From Xanthomonas codiaei (lineage in GTDB: Bacteria; Pseudomonadota; Gammaproteobacteria; Xanthomonadales; Xanthomonadaceae): a DNA stretch of 64,000 nucleotides. Positions 55,557-62,955 of the stretch are shown here, in pieces. A model generated the notes under the pieces. It saw only the letters and a list, made by a program, of their open reading frames with translations. It made no database searches and had not been told where the DNA came from. The stretch is taken from positions 1-64,000 of the forward strand of contig NZ_MDEC01000027.1 of the NCBI RefSeq assembly GCF_002939785.1, in the 5' to 3' direction. How positions within the stretch are numbered: position 1 is the first letter of the stretch; each line of letters opens with the position of its first letter. The position numbers were made by a program, and so were the translations under genes.

Positions 55557-56501
55557 TCACCTTGAGCTCTTCAACTTGCTGCTATCGAATCCCGTGACAT
55601 CGAACTCGGCCATCACTGCGCCTTGCTGATAAACGTTGACCTCAATGCGAACACGCTTGGCCGTTGAAAGCTTCTTGACGAATCCATCGTAGCCAGGAAT
55701 GAAGACCGTATCGCTGCTGTTATCTGCGGGCTCTGTCCCGTGATAGACCTTTGCCGGTGAGTCGTCAAAGCGCACGCGCACGGGGCACTCGCTGTAACTG
55801 CTGCACAAGATTTGCCCGCGCTCGATGCTGAGGATCACATCGCTACCCCAGCGCGGATGACGACGCAGTTGCAACGTCGCATGCTGCCGACCTGTGTATG
55901 GGAAGTCGAACTCAAAGCTGTTGGTGCTATCCACCGATGCGGAACGCGTTGCGTTACCGGACATCTCATCGGTGTTCATCCTGTAACGCCACTGCAGGCC
56001 AACGGGATTCTGCTCTGCATGCAATTGCTTCTCTAGATCCGTTTGCAACAGCGTTGCCGTGCCGGCTTCAGGCGATGTGGGGTGTGCACTTTTGAGTAGG
56101 GCAATGTTCTCGATGCGGACACTGGTCGCTAGTGCCTTATCTTGAGCCTTGGCAAGCAATTCCGCTGCGCTCAAAGGCGGTGTGGCGGCCGCAGTTGAAG
56201 TGGTTGCAGATTTATTGTTGGCCGACGATGACGCGGACTTCGCTGTATCGGATGGTGAGGAACACCTGCCAACCAGCATCAGCAAGAACAACCCCACCAC
56301 GACCACAAGGATGAGCGTGCCGCAGCCGGATCGCTTCTTCGGCGGCACTGGAGCAGACACTGGCTGAGTTGGTGGCTGGGCAACCAAGGGTGGCGGCAAC
56401 GTGCTTGACGCAGTGTCCGCCATCGGAAACCCGCAGTGCGGGCAAGCCGAAGCCTGGTCACTGATCTGCTTGCCGCATTCGCGGCAACTTACCAAAGCCA
56501 T
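55557..56501 (-). CDS. Zinc-ribbon membrane protein in the repressor operon (314 aa), probable lysogenic-conversion gene
   Basis: An N-terminal zinc ribbon (CRECGK ... CPHCG), a Pro-rich linker, one membrane segment (TLILVVVVGLFLLMLVGR), a Ser/Thr/Ala-rich linker and a C-terminal domain of about 200 residues, beta-rich, with RHPRWGSDVILSIERGQILC and VRIEVNVYQQGAVMAEFDV. The ATG has GGGGG before it. It begins 30 bp after the end of the phage repressor gene on the same strand, so it is probably transcribed in the lysogen together with it. A superinfection-exclusion or envelope role is a reasonable guess. Confidence 0.78.
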   Translation of the reverse strand: MALVSCRECGKQISDQASACPHCGFPMADTASSTLPPPLVAQPPTQPVSAPVPPKKRSGCGTLILVVVVGLFLLMLVGRCSSPSDTAKSASSSANNKSATTSTAAATPPLSAAELLAKAQDKALATSVRIENIALLKSAHPTSPEAGTATLLQTDLEKQLHAEQNPVGLQWRYRMNTDEMSGNATRSASVDSTNSFEFDFPYTGRQHATLQLRRHPRWGSDVILSIERGQILCSSYSECPVRVRFDDSPAKVYHGTEPADNSSDTVFIPGYDGFVKKLSTAKRVRIEVNVYQQGAVMAEFDVTGFDSSKLKSSR

Positions 56502-56531
56502 CTGATCCCCCTTTGGATCTGCGTTGTGTCC

Positions 56532-56900
56532 TTACTTCCCCAGCAGCACCACAAGTGCACGCTGCTGCTCGTCGCTGAGCCCATCGACTAGGCGCTGTAG
56601 CACCGCAGCTTCGCCGACCTTGTATTGCGCGCGCGGCTCCGCCACCGCGGTTGCGGAGAAGAGTAACGCGTCGGCCGACGTGCCATAGAGCTGACACAGC
56701 TGGATGAAGGTCTGCAGCTGCGGGAAGTTCTTGTCGTTCTCCCAGGCGGACAACGACCCCTTCGTCACGCCAAGTTCCGCTGCTACATCCAACTGCGAAA
56801 GCTTGGCAGCTTCGCGGGCCGCGCGCATCCGGGCGCCGATGGTGCTCACCTGCAAAGTATAGACGGGCTGAACTTTCAGGGGTTCAGATGGTCTTGACAT
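56532..56900 (-). CDS. XRE-family prophage repressor (122 aa)
   Basis: Helix-turn-helix (MRAAREAAKLSQLDVAAELGVTKGSLSAWENDKNFPQLQT) and a helical C-terminus (LQRLVDGLSDEQQRALVVLLG). I chose the ATG at 56900 rather than the longer start at 56930, whose coding would cover the operator and the opposite promoter. It faces the Cro-like gene, the lysis-lysogeny switch layout. It lacks a LexA-type protease domain, so it is a small repressor whose inactivation would not follow the RecA-cleavage route. Confidence 0.85.
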   Translation of the reverse strand: MSRPSEPLKVQPVYTLQVSTIGARMRAAREAAKLSQLDVAAELGVTKGSLSAWENDKNFPQLQTFIQLCQLYGTSADALLFSATAVAEPRAQYKVGEAAVLQRLVDGLSDEQQRALVVLLGK

Positions 56901-56920
56901 TAGGTATAGATGGTCTAGAC
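56886..56920. promoter_or_regulatory. Operator region between repressor and Cro-like genes
   Basis: AGATGGTCT is present at 56886-56894 and 56908-56916, 22 bp apart, two helical turns, in the same direction. The second copy runs into the perfect palindrome GTCTAGAC (56913-56920). The region covers the repressor start and the gap of 31 bp before the Cro-like gene, so binding would control both directions. Confidence 0.6.
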
Positions 56921-56931
56921 TATGCGTCAAG

Positions 56932-57168
56932 ATGAAAACGACCCGCCCCCCTCAGCTTCACCCGATCCGCCTTGCCCGGCAGCGCCGCAAGTGGTCGCAG
57001 CAGGAACTGGGCAGCCGCCTCAACCCGCCTGTCGGAAAAGCCGCGGTAGCGCAATGGGAGTCCGACACCACAAGGCCGGTGCCGGATCTTGCGGTGCAGT
57101 TGGTGGACCTTTTTCAGAAGGAGATCACCTTGGACGACCTCTACCGCAGGCCGGGGAGGGCGGCATGA
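56932..57168 (+). CDS. Cro-like XRE regulator (78 aa)
   Basis: Helix-turn-helix (HPIRLARQRRKWSQQELGSRLNPPVGKAAVAQWESD) and short C-terminus (LVDLFQKEITLDDLYRRP). Divergent from the repressor across 31 bp and first gene of the rightward early operon, which is the Cro place. Its stop overlaps the recombinase start (ATGA). Confidence 0.82.
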   Translation: MKTTRPPQLHPIRLARQRRKWSQQELGSRLNPPVGKAAVAQWESDTTRPVPDLAVQLVDLFQKEITLDDLYRRPGRAA

Positions 57169-57986
57169 TCGACATGCCTCTCACCGTGCGCCGCGCCATC
57201 GGCTACGTGCGCGTCAGCACAGACGAGCAGGCCGCGCAGGGGCATAGCCTTGCGCTGCAGCCCGAACGCATCCGGCAGTGGTGCGCACTGCGCGAGCTGC
57301 ATCTGGTCGATATCGTGGTCGACGAGGGTGTCAGCGCTGGCGTCCAGCTGCACAAGCGCCCAGGCGGCAAGGAACTGATGCACCGCCTGCGCACTGGCGA
57401 AGCCGACGTGGTGGTGGTGTTCCGGCTCGACCGACTGTTTCGCAATGCGCAGCACGGCCTCAACTTCGTGCGCGACGAGCTCGATGGCCGCGGCGTCAAC
57501 CTGCACAGCATCACCGAGTTGGTGGACACCACCACGCCCACGGGGCGGCTGATGCTGACCATGCTCTGGGCAGTGGCCGAGTACGAGCGCGACACCATCC
57601 GCGAGCGCACCCGCTCCACGATGGAAGGCTTGCGACAGCAGGGCAGGGTGTATGGGACCACGCCCTATGGCTGCGTGGCAGTGGGTGGTCGCTGGGATGA
57701 GGCCTTGGGACGCGTAGTCGGTCAGCATTTGTACCGAGACCCCAAGACTTGGCCGCACCGCGAGTTGATCGTGCAGCTGCGCGGGCCGCATGACGGTGCC
57801 GAACAGCTCTCCTTGCAAGGCATCTCCACCGAGCTCGAGGCGCGCGGCATCCCGGCGCCTGCCGGTGGCCGGCGCTGGCAGAAGCATTCCATTTCCCGGG
57901 TCATCAATACGCATGGCGGGCTGAAACATATCCAGCCATTGCCCGCTGAACACGAACCTGCGGTTTCGGAGGCCGCGCAGCCATGA
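57165..57986 (+). CDS. Serine recombinase (273 aa)
   Basis: Resolvase/invertase catalytic domain: AIGYVRVSTDEQAAQG (catalytic Ser), DVVVVFRLDRLFRNA, TTTPTGRLMLTMLWAVAEYERDTIRERTR. A short recombinase domain follows (YGTTPYGCVAVGG...LQGISTELEARGIPAP). It has no zinc-ribbon/coiled-coil extension, so it is between resolvases and large serine integrases. GGAGGG precedes the ATG. In the early operon it may cause inversion, excision or dimer resolution. Confidence 0.85.
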   Translation: MIDMPLTVRRAIGYVRVSTDEQAAQGHSLALQPERIRQWCALRELHLVDIVVDEGVSAGVQLHKRPGGKELMHRLRTGEADVVVVFRLDRLFRNAQHGLNFVRDELDGRGVNLHSITELVDTTTPTGRLMLTMLWAVAEYERDTIRERTRSTMEGLRQQGRVYGTTPYGCVAVGGRWDEALGRVVGQHLYRDPKTWPHRELIVQLRGPHDGAEQLSLQGISTELEARGIPAPAGGRRWQKHSISRVINTHGGLKHIQPLPAEHEPAVSEAAQP

Positions 57987-58219
57987 CCAATGCAGACCAA
58001 GTGTCCACGAGCGAACCCCTGGTGATGCCAACGCCGGAGTTACGCGTACTAGAAGCCCGCTTCATGGCAACACGCCAGGCACGCGATGCCATCACCGGGG
58101 ACGTGCTCGCGAGTTATGCCCGTGTTCACGACCAGGTACTCAACGCGCAAGCCGCGCTGTACCAGGCGTACGCACAGCACCTGCAGCACACCCGCCAACT
58201 CAATGAGGTTCGGGCATGA
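57983..58219 (+). CDS. Small helical early protein (78 aa)
   Basis: ATG overlaps the recombinase stop. ELRVLEARFMATRQARDAITG...YARVHDQVLNAQAALYQAYAQHLQHTRQL is nearly all helix, probably a coiled coil. No known family. Confidence 0.65.
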   Translation: MTNADQVSTSEPLVMPTPELRVLEARFMATRQARDAITGDVLASYARVHDQVLNAQAALYQAYAQHLQHTRQLNEVRA

Positions 58220-58821
58220 ATACATCCAACGCACCCCGTAGCCAGGCATTGAGCGCGCTCATCATGCAAGCGGTGGTGACGTCGCGCATGCAGTGGCAGG
58301 AGTACGCCCACGCCGTGGTTGAGCACTACCACAGCAGTGTGGACGTGGCCGATCGCGTGGTCGATTTCCACGTGGCCAGCACCGCCGCCCAGCACGAGAA
58401 GGCTGCTCGTCTGAATACCCAGACGGTGCGCCGCCTACTGTCCGGAGAGATCCGCATGCCGGTGGACATTGAAGAAGCGCTGCTGATGGCGCTGCCGCAG
58501 GAGCAACGTGCGGACGTGTTGACGGACCTGCTGGCACGCATGGGCTTGATGTACGCACGGCGCCCACCCCATGCCACCGATGTAGTGGGGCAGGTGGGCA
58601 CCCCCTGCGAGCTGATGCGCTGCGCCGCGGACGCGGTGCAAGCGATCGTGCCGATGCTCGAAGACAACCACCGTATCGGCCCGGAGGATCAGCAGCATTT
58701 TGCCGACGCGTTGCACGCGATCAACGACGTGCAGAGCGCCTGCATCACGCTCACCGCGCAGATCGCCGACGCCATGCCGCATACCGAGCGGGCGCGCGTG
58801 CTCAAGGCGGTGCAGGGATGA
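58216..58821 (+). CDS. Phage regulatory protein, CII/CP76-like pattern (201 aa)
   Basis: The central stretch TAAQHEKAARLNTQTVRRLLSGEIRMPVDIEEALLMALP resembles the DNA-binding part of the phage CP76/CII-type family, with a helical C-terminal half (MLEDNHRIGPEDQQHFADALHAINDVQSA). Overlaps both neighbours by 4 bases. A role in choosing the early program is likely but not shown. Confidence 0.6.
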   Translation: MNTSNAPRSQALSALIMQAVVTSRMQWQEYAHAVVEHYHSSVDVADRVVDFHVASTAAQHEKAARLNTQTVRRLLSGEIRMPVDIEEALLMALPQEQRADVLTDLLARMGLMYARRPPHATDVVGQVGTPCELMRCAADAVQAIVPMLEDNHRIGPEDQQHFADALHAINDVQSACITLTAQIADAMPHTERARVLKAVQG

Positions 58822-59036
58822 GTACCGCCGCCATCAATTGGACGCGCTGGTTTCCTGCCGCCGTTCCAGCCGGCCCTGGCTGGCGCTTGATCCGTTTCGA
58901 GTCGGTGGACGCGGATGGCAAACCGGTCGGAAAGCCCATCGAGGCAGTCACCCCGTCCTTGAATGCGCGCCGCTTCCCCACCGAGCAGCGCGCCGACTAT
59001 GCCGCCCGCGCCCTCAATGCCGCCGACGGTCTGTGA
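58818..59036 (+). CDS. Small early phage protein (72 aa)
   Basis: ATG overlaps the previous stop. INWTRWFPAAVPAGPGWRLIRFESVDADGKPVGKPIEAV, then a helical tail. Family not known. The following ~165 bp hold no gene with a convincing start. Confidence 0.6.
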   Translation: MSTAAINWTRWFPAAVPAGPGWRLIRFESVDADGKPVGKPIEAVTPSLNARRFPTEQRADYAARALNAADGL

Positions 59037-59200
59037 CCAGTCGGCGCCCAGAACACACCAGGAAGCCCGGAGCCGAGGACGTACCGGGCGAACACAGGAC
59101 CTTGCCGCACTCGGCAGCGGCATGGTCCGCCCCAAGCGAGGAAGCCACCGGCGCACGAACGCCGATGGCTTCAGTGATCAAACCCGTAGGAGGAAAGATC

Positions 59201-59431
59201 GTGGACAAGTGCACCACAACCGCCAGGCCGCCGCAAGCTGCGGCATACCCCGTCGTCAGCTACCGGCTGCTCGTACGGCGCCATGCCGCACACGATGCGC
59301 GCCGCCATGGCGTCAACCCGGCGCCCGCCATGGACGCCGCTGAGGCCGAATACCGCGCCACGCGCGGCAACCGTTTCGCCGCCCGCCGAGCCGGCTTCGT
59401 CACCGTCGATCTACAGTGCGGGAGGGCCTGA
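59201..59431 (+). CDS. Small basic early phage protein (76 aa)
   Basis: GTG start at 59201 with AGGAGG 7 bases before it decides the start; the frame extends far upstream as shadow. The protein is basic (SYRLLVRRHAAHDARRHG, YRATRGNRFAARRAGF), helical, possibly nucleic-acid binding. No family recognised. Confidence 0.6.
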   Translation: MDKCTTTARPPQAAAYPVVSYRLLVRRHAAHDARRHGVNPAPAMDAAEAEYRATRGNRFAARRAGFVTVDLQCGRA

Positions 59432-59434
59432 GCG

Positions 59435-59662
59435 ATGGAACTTAACCACATCGTGCGCGTCGCGCGCACCGCCAAAAAGCTGCGGGGAACGGGGCCACTG
59501 TCCACCGGCGAATCCCTGGCTGCGGCCATCGTCCTCAACAAGCCCGGCTGGCTGAAGGGCATGGGCTACACCCTGGCCGAGGCGATCAACCGTGCAGACG
59601 ATGACGGCCAGACCGTGCCACGCCTGCTGCAGGCGCAAAAAATCATCGCAGAGGAGGCCTGA
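59435..59662 (+). CDS. Small early phage protein (75 aa)
   Basis: NHIVRVARTAKKLRGTGPLSTGESLAAAIVLNKPGWL and GYTLAEAINRADDDGQTVPRLLQAQKII. Helical, basic N-terminus. Starts 3 bases after the previous stop and ends 3 bases before rdgC. Unrecognised. Confidence 0.65.
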   Translation: MELNHIVRVARTAKKLRGTGPLSTGESLAAAIVLNKPGWLKGMGYTLAEAINRADDDGQTVPRLLQAQKIIAEEA

Positions 59663-59665
59663 GCC

Positions 59666-60640
59666 ATGTTCTTTCGCAACCTCACCTTCTACCGCTTCCC
59701 TTGGGCCGTCGATTCGGACCTGTACCGCGCCTTCGCCGCCGACCCGCGCATCGATATGGGGGCCGGGCCGGCCGACTACTCGCTGAGTGCTCGGCTGGAC
59801 GAAAAGCGCTTGAAGCCGGTCGGCCCGCTGGAACTGTCCTCGCGCGGCTTTGTTCCACCATATGGCCGCGACGGTGACCAGGCTGAAACGTTCGCAGTCA
59901 TCCATGGCGAATTCGCTTGGGTCAGCGTTGGCGGTCAAGACAAACTATTACCCGGCTCGGTGGTCAACAATGCCGTCGAAGCCAAGGTTGCCGAGATCGA
60001 GCAGCGCGAGGGCCAGCGCCCCGGCGGCCGTGCGCGCAAGCGCATCAAGGACGACGTGGTCCACGAACTGCTGCCCAAGGCGTTCGTGCGCGAACAGCGC
60101 ACCGATGCGTTCTTGGACATGCAGCACGGCTTCATCGCAGTAGACAGCAGCAGCCGCAAGACCGCCGATGCTGTCTGCAGCGAGCTGCGGGGTGCGCTTG
60201 GCTCGTTTCCGGCGCTGCCGCTCAATGCCGAAGTGGCGCCACGCGCAGTGCTCACCGCTTGGTTGGCCGGCGGGCCGCTGCCGGCAGGCTTGAGCCTGGG
60301 CGAGGACTGCGAGTTGCGCGACCCCATCGAGGGCGGCGCACGCGTGCGTTGCAATCACCAGGAGTTGCGCAGCGACGAGGTGAGCAAGCACCTGGAAGCT
60401 GGCAAGCAGGTGACGCGCCTGGAGCTAGTGCTGGATGACCACGTCGCCTTTGTTCTGGGTGACGACTTGGTCATCCGTCGCCTGCGCTTTCTCGATGGCG
60501 CGATCGACAAGCTGGACTACGACGATGCCAATGGCGTGCGCGCCGAGCTGGATGCGCGCTTCAACCTGATGGCATGCGAAGTGCGGCGATTATTCCTGCT
60601 GCTGGAGCAGGCACTGCACTTTAGCAAGGCGGGGGGTTGA
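59666..60640 (+). CDS. rdgC: Recombination-associated protein RdgC (324 aa)
   Basis: Ring-shaped double-strand DNA-binding protein that restrains RecA. Family features: MFFRNLTFYRF start, LSSRGFVPPYGRDG, a long region with RKRIKDDVVHELLPKAFVREQRT (the finger/loop part), DMQHGFIAVDSSSRKTAD, and a C-terminal RLELVLDDHVAFVLGDDLVIRRLRFLD. Length matches chromosomal RdgC. Found among early genes, where it may act on phage recombination-dependent replication. Confidence 0.93.
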   Translation: MFFRNLTFYRFPWAVDSDLYRAFAADPRIDMGAGPADYSLSARLDEKRLKPVGPLELSSRGFVPPYGRDGDQAETFAVIHGEFAWVSVGGQDKLLPGSVVNNAVEAKVAEIEQREGQRPGGRARKRIKDDVVHELLPKAFVREQRTDAFLDMQHGFIAVDSSSRKTADAVCSELRGALGSFPALPLNAEVAPRAVLTAWLAGGPLPAGLSLGEDCELRDPIEGGARVRCNHQELRSDEVSKHLEAGKQVTRLELVLDDHVAFVLGDDLVIRRLRFLDGAIDKLDYDDANGVRAELDARFNLMACEVRRLFLLLEQALHFSKAGG

Positions 60641-60643
60641 GCC

Positions 60644-61372
60644 ATGGAGATCAATAACCGCTATTCGTCAGACCGCATTGATCGCGCCGAGGACGGCACC
60701 TTCTACCACCCCGATCTGCCATCGTGGCCGAACGAGAGTGAAGACACGCTGCTGCCGCTGCTGCATGCCCAGGGTTACGTGGCCCACATCATCATGGGCG
60801 ATAGCACCGAAGCTTTCTCGGACGAAGCCATTGAAGAAGGCGGCGACTCCTACTGGGCTGCCATGCGCTCTTGGCAACCGGACAGCCCTGAGGGCGACGG
60901 CTGGCTGCTTGCCGCGATCGCTGATTCCGAGGATGGCCCGCAGGCATGGTTCGTGCGACCAATGACCGGTGATGAATTCCACAACGCGCTTGCGTGCCGT
61001 CACCCAGATGACGTGGCCGTTGACGAGTTGGCCGCCGCGATGAAGTTGAAGCTGCGACGGGTGCGCGAGAAGGGCCGCGGTGGCTGGAAGGATCGGCAGC
61101 AATGCACGGGCCAGCAGCTATCGGACATGCTGCGCGCTAATGTCGACAAAGGCGACCCGGTTGATGTGGCGAACTTCTGCATGTTCCTGCAGCAGCGTGG
61201 CGAACCCATAGCAGCAGTTGCGCAGACTGGCGTGCCCGATCTGTTTGTCGAGTGGCTTGAGCGCGAAATGCCGAAGGGCACGATCATCGGTCGGCCGGCA
61301 TGGTGGGCGCCGAAGATAGCGCGCGCTCTGCGCAACGCCGAGCGCGGCGTTCTGGGAGGCTGCAATGGCTGA
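60644..61372 (+). CDS. Conserved phage protein with WKDRxQC motif (242 aa)
   Basis: The C-terminal half has KLRRVREKGRGGWKDRQQCTGQQLSDMLRANVDKGDPVDVANFCMFL, a motif often seen in phage proteins of unknown function, some fused to nucleotide pyrophosphatase-like domains. The N-terminus is acidic (DSTEAFSDEAIEEGGDSYWAAM). Overlaps the recombinase gene by 8 bases. Confidence 0.7.
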   Translation: MEINNRYSSDRIDRAEDGTFYHPDLPSWPNESEDTLLPLLHAQGYVAHIIMGDSTEAFSDEAIEEGGDSYWAAMRSWQPDSPEGDGWLLAAIADSEDGPQAWFVRPMTGDEFHNALACRHPDDVAVDELAAAMKLKLRRVREKGRGGWKDRQQCTGQQLSDMLRANVDKGDPVDVANFCMFLQQRGEPIAAVAQTGVPDLFVEWLEREMPKGTIIGRPAWWAPKIARALRNAERGVLGGCNG

Positions 61373-62312
61373 CACCATCCCCGGCGACCTCAGCACCCTC
61401 ATCCCGGACTTTCTGGACCACCGCCGTCTGCGCGGCACCAGCGCCAACACCATCGCCGCCTACCGCGCCGACCTCACCATGCTGGTGTCCTTTCTCGGCC
61501 GCTTCGACGTGACGCTGGTGCAGCTTGTCAGCGAGCGCTTGGTGAACCTATGGCTGGACGATGGCATGCGCCACATGAAGTGGGCACGCCGCACCGCCGC
61601 CCGCCGGCTTGCCGCCGTGCGCACCTTCATTTCGTGGTGTCGCATGCAGGGGCTGATGCAGCACGACGCCACCCGCGACGTGCGCATCAAGTTCCGCCAA
61701 CGCACCGTGGTGGCACCGGAGCTGGAGCCGCTCAAGGCAATGATTGCCGGCATCGGTGAGCGCGCACCGGTCGACATCCGCGACCGCGCCATGCTGTTGC
61801 TGATGCTCGACGGTGCCCTGCGCGCCAGCGAGGTGGCGCTGTTGGACGATGCCCCGGTGTCGCGAAACGGCTTCACTGTCCTGGAAGAAAGCCAGCGCGT
61901 GTATGTGCGGCCCAAAGGCGGCGAGGATGACGACTTCGAAGTGGTCGGCATCGAGCCAGTCACCGTGCGCGCCGTGCAGGCATGGCGACGTACACGCGAC
62001 AAGATGGCATTGCCCGGTGAGGCCGCGTTGTTCGTCAACGCCACAGGTCGGCGCCTGTCGCGGCAGTCCGTCTACCTGATGGTCCGCGAGCGGGGCAGGG
62101 TGGCCGGCATGCATGGATTGCACCCGCACATGCTGCGGCACCGCCGGCTGGGCGAAGTGGTGGAGCGTGCAGGCCTGGACGCCGGCGCCGCGCACGCACG
62201 CCACAAGCACAAGTCCACCACCGTCAACGTATATGGCGCCCATGCCGCGGAGGTGCAGCGCGCTGCCATCCGCACGTTGGCACCACTGGGGGAACTGCCA
62301 TGCAACGCATGA
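61365..62312 (+). CDS. Second tyrosine recombinase (315 aa)
   Basis: SAM-like N-terminus (LSTLIPDFLDHRRLRGTSANTIAAYRADLTML) and a catalytic domain with Arg in GALRASEVAL, Lys in RPKGGED, HMLRH and a divergent end HARHKHKSTTVNVYGA, where the usual LGH is HKH-like but a Tyr remains. It is of XerC/D size and could resolve phage dimers or act with the dif-like site. Weak conservation of box II makes activity uncertain. Confidence 0.83.
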   Translation: MADTIPGDLSTLIPDFLDHRRLRGTSANTIAAYRADLTMLVSFLGRFDVTLVQLVSERLVNLWLDDGMRHMKWARRTAARRLAAVRTFISWCRMQGLMQHDATRDVRIKFRQRTVVAPELEPLKAMIAGIGERAPVDIRDRAMLLLMLDGALRASEVALLDDAPVSRNGFTVLEESQRVYVRPKGGEDDDFEVVGIEPVTVRAVQAWRRTRDKMALPGEAALFVNATGRRLSRQSVYLMVRERGRVAGMHGLHPHMLRHRRLGEVVERAGLDAGAAHARHKHKSTTVNVYGAHAAEVQRAAIRTLAPLGELPCNA

Positions 62313-62563
62313 TCAGCCACACCATGCCGCTGCCGCCCTGCCGCAATGGCCACACCGCCCGTCACATCCACGACCAGCGCTCGCTGCAGGCCGGTGGCGG
62401 CCATCTCGTGGAGTGCGCATGTAGCGCCAGCACCAAGCACGGCGCATTCGACGACGCGCTGCGGGAGTGGTGCCGCCAACAGGGCCGGCCGAGCCCCAAG
62501 ACCAGCCCGCAGCAACAGTTACCGATCGACAACGTCATCCGTCTCCGGAGGGCTGCACAATGA
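62300..62563 (+). CDS. Small Cys/His protein, restriction-alleviation-like (87 aa)
   Basis: ATG at 62300 with GGGGGA upstream; a later ATG at 62309 overlaps the recombinase stop. PCRNGHTARHIHDQRSLQAGGGHLVECACSASTKHGAFDDALREWCRQQG has the spacing of small phage zinc proteins (Lar/Com-like). Function only suggested. Confidence 0.6.
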   Translation: MQRMISHTMPLPPCRNGHTARHIHDQRSLQAGGGHLVECACSASTKHGAFDDALREWCRQQGRPSPKTSPQQQLPIDNVIRLRRAAQ

Positions 62564-62955
62564 TGACCACCATGCAGCGCGATGCGATCGCGCGGGCACA
62601 GCGCGGCGACTGGGAGCTGGCTGACGCCATGGAGCTCGCATGCCAAGAGCGCATGACCTTCAACGGTACCTATGAGCTTTTGTTCGGTATCTGGGAGGGC
62701 GGCCGGCTTCGCCGCTTCGCTTATGGAGAGGCGTGCGACGACGACGCCGACATGCAGTTCGTCAACGACAGCGTCCGCCTCATCGTCGATCTCAACGGCA
62801 ACGTTCTGCAGCGCGCCGAGGTCGATCACGAATTGGATAGCAGCTTGCTGAGCTCCGTCGAACGCACGCGGCTCTGGGCCAATTCCATTCTGTCCGAATA
62901 CCTCGCCAACTTGCCTGCACCGACCCAGGCCCCCTTGATTCCGGAGACTGTCTGA
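62560..62955 (+). CDS. Small early phage protein (131 aa)
   Basis: ATG at 62560 with GGAGGG 8 bases upstream. Acidic middle (YGEACDDDADMQFVNDSVRLIVDLNGN) and helical ends (RDAIARAQRGDWELADAMELACQERM). Its stop overlaps the dnaN-like start (TGATG), so the two are coupled. No family known. Confidence 0.65.
   Translation: MMTTMQRDAIARAQRGDWELADAMELACQERMTFNGTYELLFGIWEGGRLRRFAYGEACDDDADMQFVNDSVRLIVDLNGNVLQRAEVDHELDSSLLSSVERTRLWANSILSEYLANLPAPTQAPLIPETV

Noticed and set aside
59037-59200. A gene between the two small early proteins
   Set aside because: Open frames exist in more than one frame but none has a ribosome site at its start or plausible composition; the true start of the next gene is the GTG at 59201.
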